NCBI GenBank assembly: GCA_937900755.1 | Contig: CALCDN010000074.1 | Location: 1-24,387, forward strand | Origin: an uncultured Acetobacter sp. | Lineage (GTDB): Bacteria; Pseudomonadota; Alphaproteobacteria; Acetobacterales; Acetobacteraceae | Length of the DNA stretch: 24,387 nucleotides | Direction: 5' to 3' | Shown here: positions 22,066-24,387 of the stretch, in pieces | Numbering within the stretch: the first letter of the stretch is position 1 | How the letters are laid out: each line of letters starts with the position of its first letter | Position numbers and translations under genes: made by a program | The notes under the pieces: model-generated | The model's input: the letters and a program-made list of their open reading frames with translations, nothing else | Databases searched by the model: none | What the model was told of the DNA's origin: nothing

Positions 22066-24387
22066 ATGGCTTTTGATCATGCAGTATCTTCCATGGGGAA
22101 AAACAGTACAAATTCGGTGCTGTTTTTCCCCATGAGAGCCCGGTTTGTTTTCCTGTCAGGGTTCTCATTGGGTATCACGCTTGTATTCAGCGGCGCGGCC
22201 GTGCAGAACGCCCGCGCGGATGATGGTTTGTATCTTGCTGGAAGCACGACAACCTATGCTGTGGATGGACACCAAAATTTTTTGACCCCCAGTGGCCAGT
22301 GCACAAACTATAATGGATCCCCCCTTTGCGTGGATGGCGGGGCAACACTTAAAATAGCAGGCGCGGACAACTCTGTTTTGTCACAGGGCCAGATTTTTAT
22401 CGGATACAATCAGCCAGGCACCAGCTCCCTTGTGATTGAGGATGGCGGGCAGATGTTTCTGAATTTTTCCGTTCTGCAGGTCGGGTGGAGTGGAGGAGAT
22501 GGCCTGCTGAGTGTTTCTGGCGCGGGCTCACAGATCATGGAGACGTCGGGCGGCACTCTTCTGGCGGGAACTGGTGATAACACCAATGGGCTCAGTCCTT
22601 TTTATAATACGGAACATATCACGTATGGCACCATTTCGGTAACCGATGGCGCGCGTGTCTTTGCGGGAATCGTGGGTGCGGGGGTCTACCGTAACGGTGT
22701 GGGGAGCATAACGGTCGATGGCAAGAATTCCCTTTTGTACGTAAGCCGGGATTACTACGTGAATGGTGGTTCGGGGAGCGATGGGGGGAGTGGCACAACG
22801 CGCATCAGCAATGGTGGCCAACTGGTTGTTAACGGGCAGATCTATTTTGGGAGCGATCAAACAGATGGTGTTGGCAGGCTTGTTGTACAGTCCGGTGGTA
22901 TGCTGGAACTGGGGGACACGGTTGCCAACGGCCAGACTGTGAGTGCCCTGCTTGATGAGGAAGGCGTGGGCGGTCAATCGGATTTTGTGCTGTCTGGGGG
23001 GATTATAAGGCTGATCAACTCGGGTTTGACCACGGCAATGCCCCTGCAACTGGAGGGGGGCGTGCAGTCCACATTCGATACCAATGGGAAAACGGCACTC
23101 TTGTCCGGCCCGCTTTCGGGGGATGGGGGTTTGACCAAGGCGGGTGATGGCACACTCACGTTGTCGGGTGTGAACACATATACAGGGAGTACGGATATTC
23201 AGTCTGGCACTCTGGGAATTTCCGGTTCTGGCTCCATCGCCCAGACGGCGGGTGTGCACAATAATGGCCTGTTTGATATTGCCGGTGCAACAGGTGGGGC
23301 GGTTGCCGTGCGTTCCATGGATGGGAGCGGAGCGGTTACCCTGGGGAACTCGACGCTCAACCTGACTGATGGCAACGCCCAGTTTGGGAATGTTTACAGT
23401 GGTGTCATCACAGGGAGCGGTGGCCTGAGCATTTCGGGGGGCACAACTGTTCTGACAGGTCAGAGCACCTATACGGGGGCGACGGATATACAGGCTGGTA
23501 CGCTTGAGGTGGATGGCGGTCTGGCTGGCCCGGTTACTGTGGGCCGCGGCGCCATGCTGTCCGGGCAGGGGAGTGTGGGCAGTACGGTTGTCGCTTCTGG
23601 TGCAAGCCTTTTGCCCGGCAGCGCTACGGCGAGTGGTATGCTTACCGTTACAGGCGACCTGAGCATGGAGCAGGGCTCCACGTTGCTGGCCGACAGCGTG
23701 TCCACCACGCATGACCTGGTCCAGGTAGGCGGGACTGCCAGCCTGTCGGGTGGGGTTGTGCAGATTCTGGGCTCGCAGAGCCTGCAATATGGTGTGCGGT
23801 ATGGTGTGCTGAGCGCGGCCAAAGGGGTTACAGGCCAGTTTGCCGCCGTCAGGTTTGACCAGTTTGGTGACTATCCATTTTTAACCCCGACCCTGTCCTA
23901 CACGCCAGATACCGTAAGTTTGCAACTGTCGCGGAACACAGTCCCGTTTGCAGCACTGGCCCAGACCCGGAACCAGCTGGCTGCGGGGTTTGGGTTGCAG
24001 GGGGTTACGGCTGCCAGTTCTGTTGTGCGGGCGGTGGTGCAGCTGGGTGGGGTGCGTGCGGTTCACACCGCGCTGGACGCGCTATCGGGCGAGATCCATG
24101 CTTCTGTCCGCACGGTTCTCCTTCAGGATGCGGCCTATGTGCGCCAGGCCATGGCCGACCGGCTGGATGGGGCGTGGTGCGAGAGCGGTGGAGCAGGGAG
24201 TGCGGGCTTGCGCATGGTGCAGGTCAGCCACGGCCATGTGGTGGAGAATGGTGGCTGCGTGCCCGACCGCGCCGTTTTGTGGGGCGAGGCCTATGGCGGG
24301 TTTGGCTACAATGGGGGCGATGGCAATGCCGCCAGCCTGCACCATTCCACCGCCGGGTTTATCATGGGGGTGGATACGCCCCTGGGG
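22066..24387 (+). CDS. Autotransporter (type V secretion) with PATR repeats, 3' end cut by the window
   Basis: The frame from the ATG at 22066 is open for 774 codons to the last base, so the gene continues beyond the window. The signal peptide is long (about 51 residues) with an extended N-terminus, a hydrophobic core, and cleavage after QNARA. The passenger is a Gly-, Ser-, Thr- and Asn-rich beta-helix. It contains two passenger-associated repeats, near residues 350-385 (GDGGLTKAGDGTLTLSG, NTYTGSTDIQSGTL) and 450-481 (GSGGLSISGG, STYTGATDIQAGTL). Residues about 635-710 hold the alphaproteobacterial linker ALDALSGEIHAS. The barrel begins near 739 (WGEAYGGFG). The protein should be displayed on or released from the cell surface, perhaps as an adhesin; no enzyme motif is seen. 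The aagga Shine-Dalgarno supports this start. Codon 23 (22132) is an alternative start with a shorter signal peptide but no ribosome-binding site. Confidence 0.92.
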   Translation, partial: MAFDHAVSSMGKNSTNSVLFFPMRARFVFLSGFSLGITLVFSGAAVQNARADDGLYLAGSTTTYAVDGHQNFLTPSGQCTNYNGSPLCVDGGATLKIAGADNSVLSQGQIFIGYNQPGTSSLVIEDGGQMFLNFSVLQVGWSGGDGLLSVSGAGSQIMETSGGTLLAGTGDNTNGLSPFYNTEHITYGTISVTDGARVFAGIVGAGVYRNGVGSITVDGKNSLLYVSRDYYVNGGSGSDGGSGTTRISNGGQLVVNGQIYFGSDQTDGVGRLVVQSGGMLELGDTVANGQTVSALLDEEGVGGQSDFVLSGGIIRLINSGLTTAMPLQLEGGVQSTFDTNGKTALLSGPLSGDGGLTKAGDGTLTLSGVNTYTGSTDIQSGTLGISGSGSIAQTAGVHNNGLFDIAGATGGAVAVRSMDGSGAVTLGNSTLNLTDGNAQFGNVYSGVITGSGGLSISGGTTVLTGQSTYTGATDIQAGTLEVDGGLAGPVTVGRGAMLSGQGSVGSTVVASGASLLPGSATASGMLTVTGDLSMEQGSTLLADSVSTTHDLVQVGGTASLSGGVVQILGSQSLQYGVRYGVLSAAKGVTGQFAAVRFDQFGDYPFLTPTLSYTPDTVSLQLSRNTVPFAALAQTRNQLAAGFGLQGVTAASSVVRAVVQLGGVRAVHTALDALSGEIHASVRTVLLQDAAYVRQAMADRLDGAWCESGGAGSAGLRMVQVSHGHVVENGGCVPDRAVLWGEAYGGFGYNGGDGNAASLHHSTAGFIMGVDTPLG
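22092..22134. repeat. 15-bp perfect inverted repeat in the first codons of the autotransporter
   Basis: Arm catggggaaaaacag (22092-22106) pairs exactly with ctgtttttccccatg (22120-22134). Including one G-U pair, the RNA stem could reach 18 bp with a 7-base loop. It spans about codons 9-23 of the predicted signal peptide, and the right arm ends on the alternative start ATG at 22132. No T run follows, so a plain terminator is unlikely. Confidence 0.85.

Noticed and set aside
23119..23508. Repeated DNA between the two passenger repeats of the autotransporter
   Set aside because: The similarity is at protein level, typical of PATR repeats; not a DNA repeat or CRISPR array.
22528..23787. 419-codon minus-strand frame
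   Set aside because: It is antisense to the autotransporter, whose repeats and linker are recognisable in the plus-strand frame.

Overview
The window looks like chromosomal DNA of an acetic acid bacterium or close relative (Alphaproteobacteria, Acetobacteraceae). This is inferred from several things: moderately GC-rich genes split by AT-rich intergenic islands, an AxPDEA1/DosP-like PAS-GAF-GGDEF-EAL protein, a type II NADH dehydrogenase, an aldehyde dehydrogenase, and an alphaproteobacterial-style autotransporter. The genus cannot be fixed from the sequence alone. Bases 1-50 are not biological: they are an Illumina Nextera i7 adapter left at the contig end.

Left third (51-5231, all minus strand): a PAS-GAF-GGDEF-EAL protein is followed after 18 bp by a Nudix-like/winged-helix regulator of the NrtR/NadQ type, then nadA and nadC. 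A 37-bp inverted repeat lies directly upstream of nadA and is the probable operator. nadB is not in the window. The PAS domain keeps the FixL/DosP-type His and Arg, so an oxygen-sensing c-di-GMP phosphodiesterase is likely.

Middle (5232-12653): a roughly 730-bp AT-rich gap, a YnfA-family membrane protein, a thiopurine S-methyltransferase, and a 959-residue membrane-bound diguanylate cyclase with intact GGDEF and I-site. These are followed by an EamA-type transporter, an unrecognised 245-residue protein on the minus strand, and a CspA-type cold-shock protein with a long AT-rich leader and a clean intrinsic terminator.

Right-centre (12731-18019): a YhhS/YfcJ-like MFS transporter is divergent from a NemR-type TetR repressor, followed by a Sad/YneI-like aldehyde dehydrogenase and NDH-2. 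A perfect 16-bp palindrome lies between the transporter and nemR. Two related sites lie before the dehydrogenase. Together they suggest a small electrophile/aldehyde-responsive regulon: sense by Cys107, export, oxidise. NDH-2 next door could reoxidise the NADH.

Right end (18082-24387): an outer-membrane porin with an N-terminal coiled coil, a cysteine-cluster-free Crp/Fnr regulator whose predicted promoter has a palindrome exactly in its -35/-10 spacer, a DedA-family protein, and a large autotransporter that runs off the window. The autotransporter carries a long perfect hairpin in its first codons. No tRNA, rRNA, CRISPR array, insertion sequence or phage module was seen.
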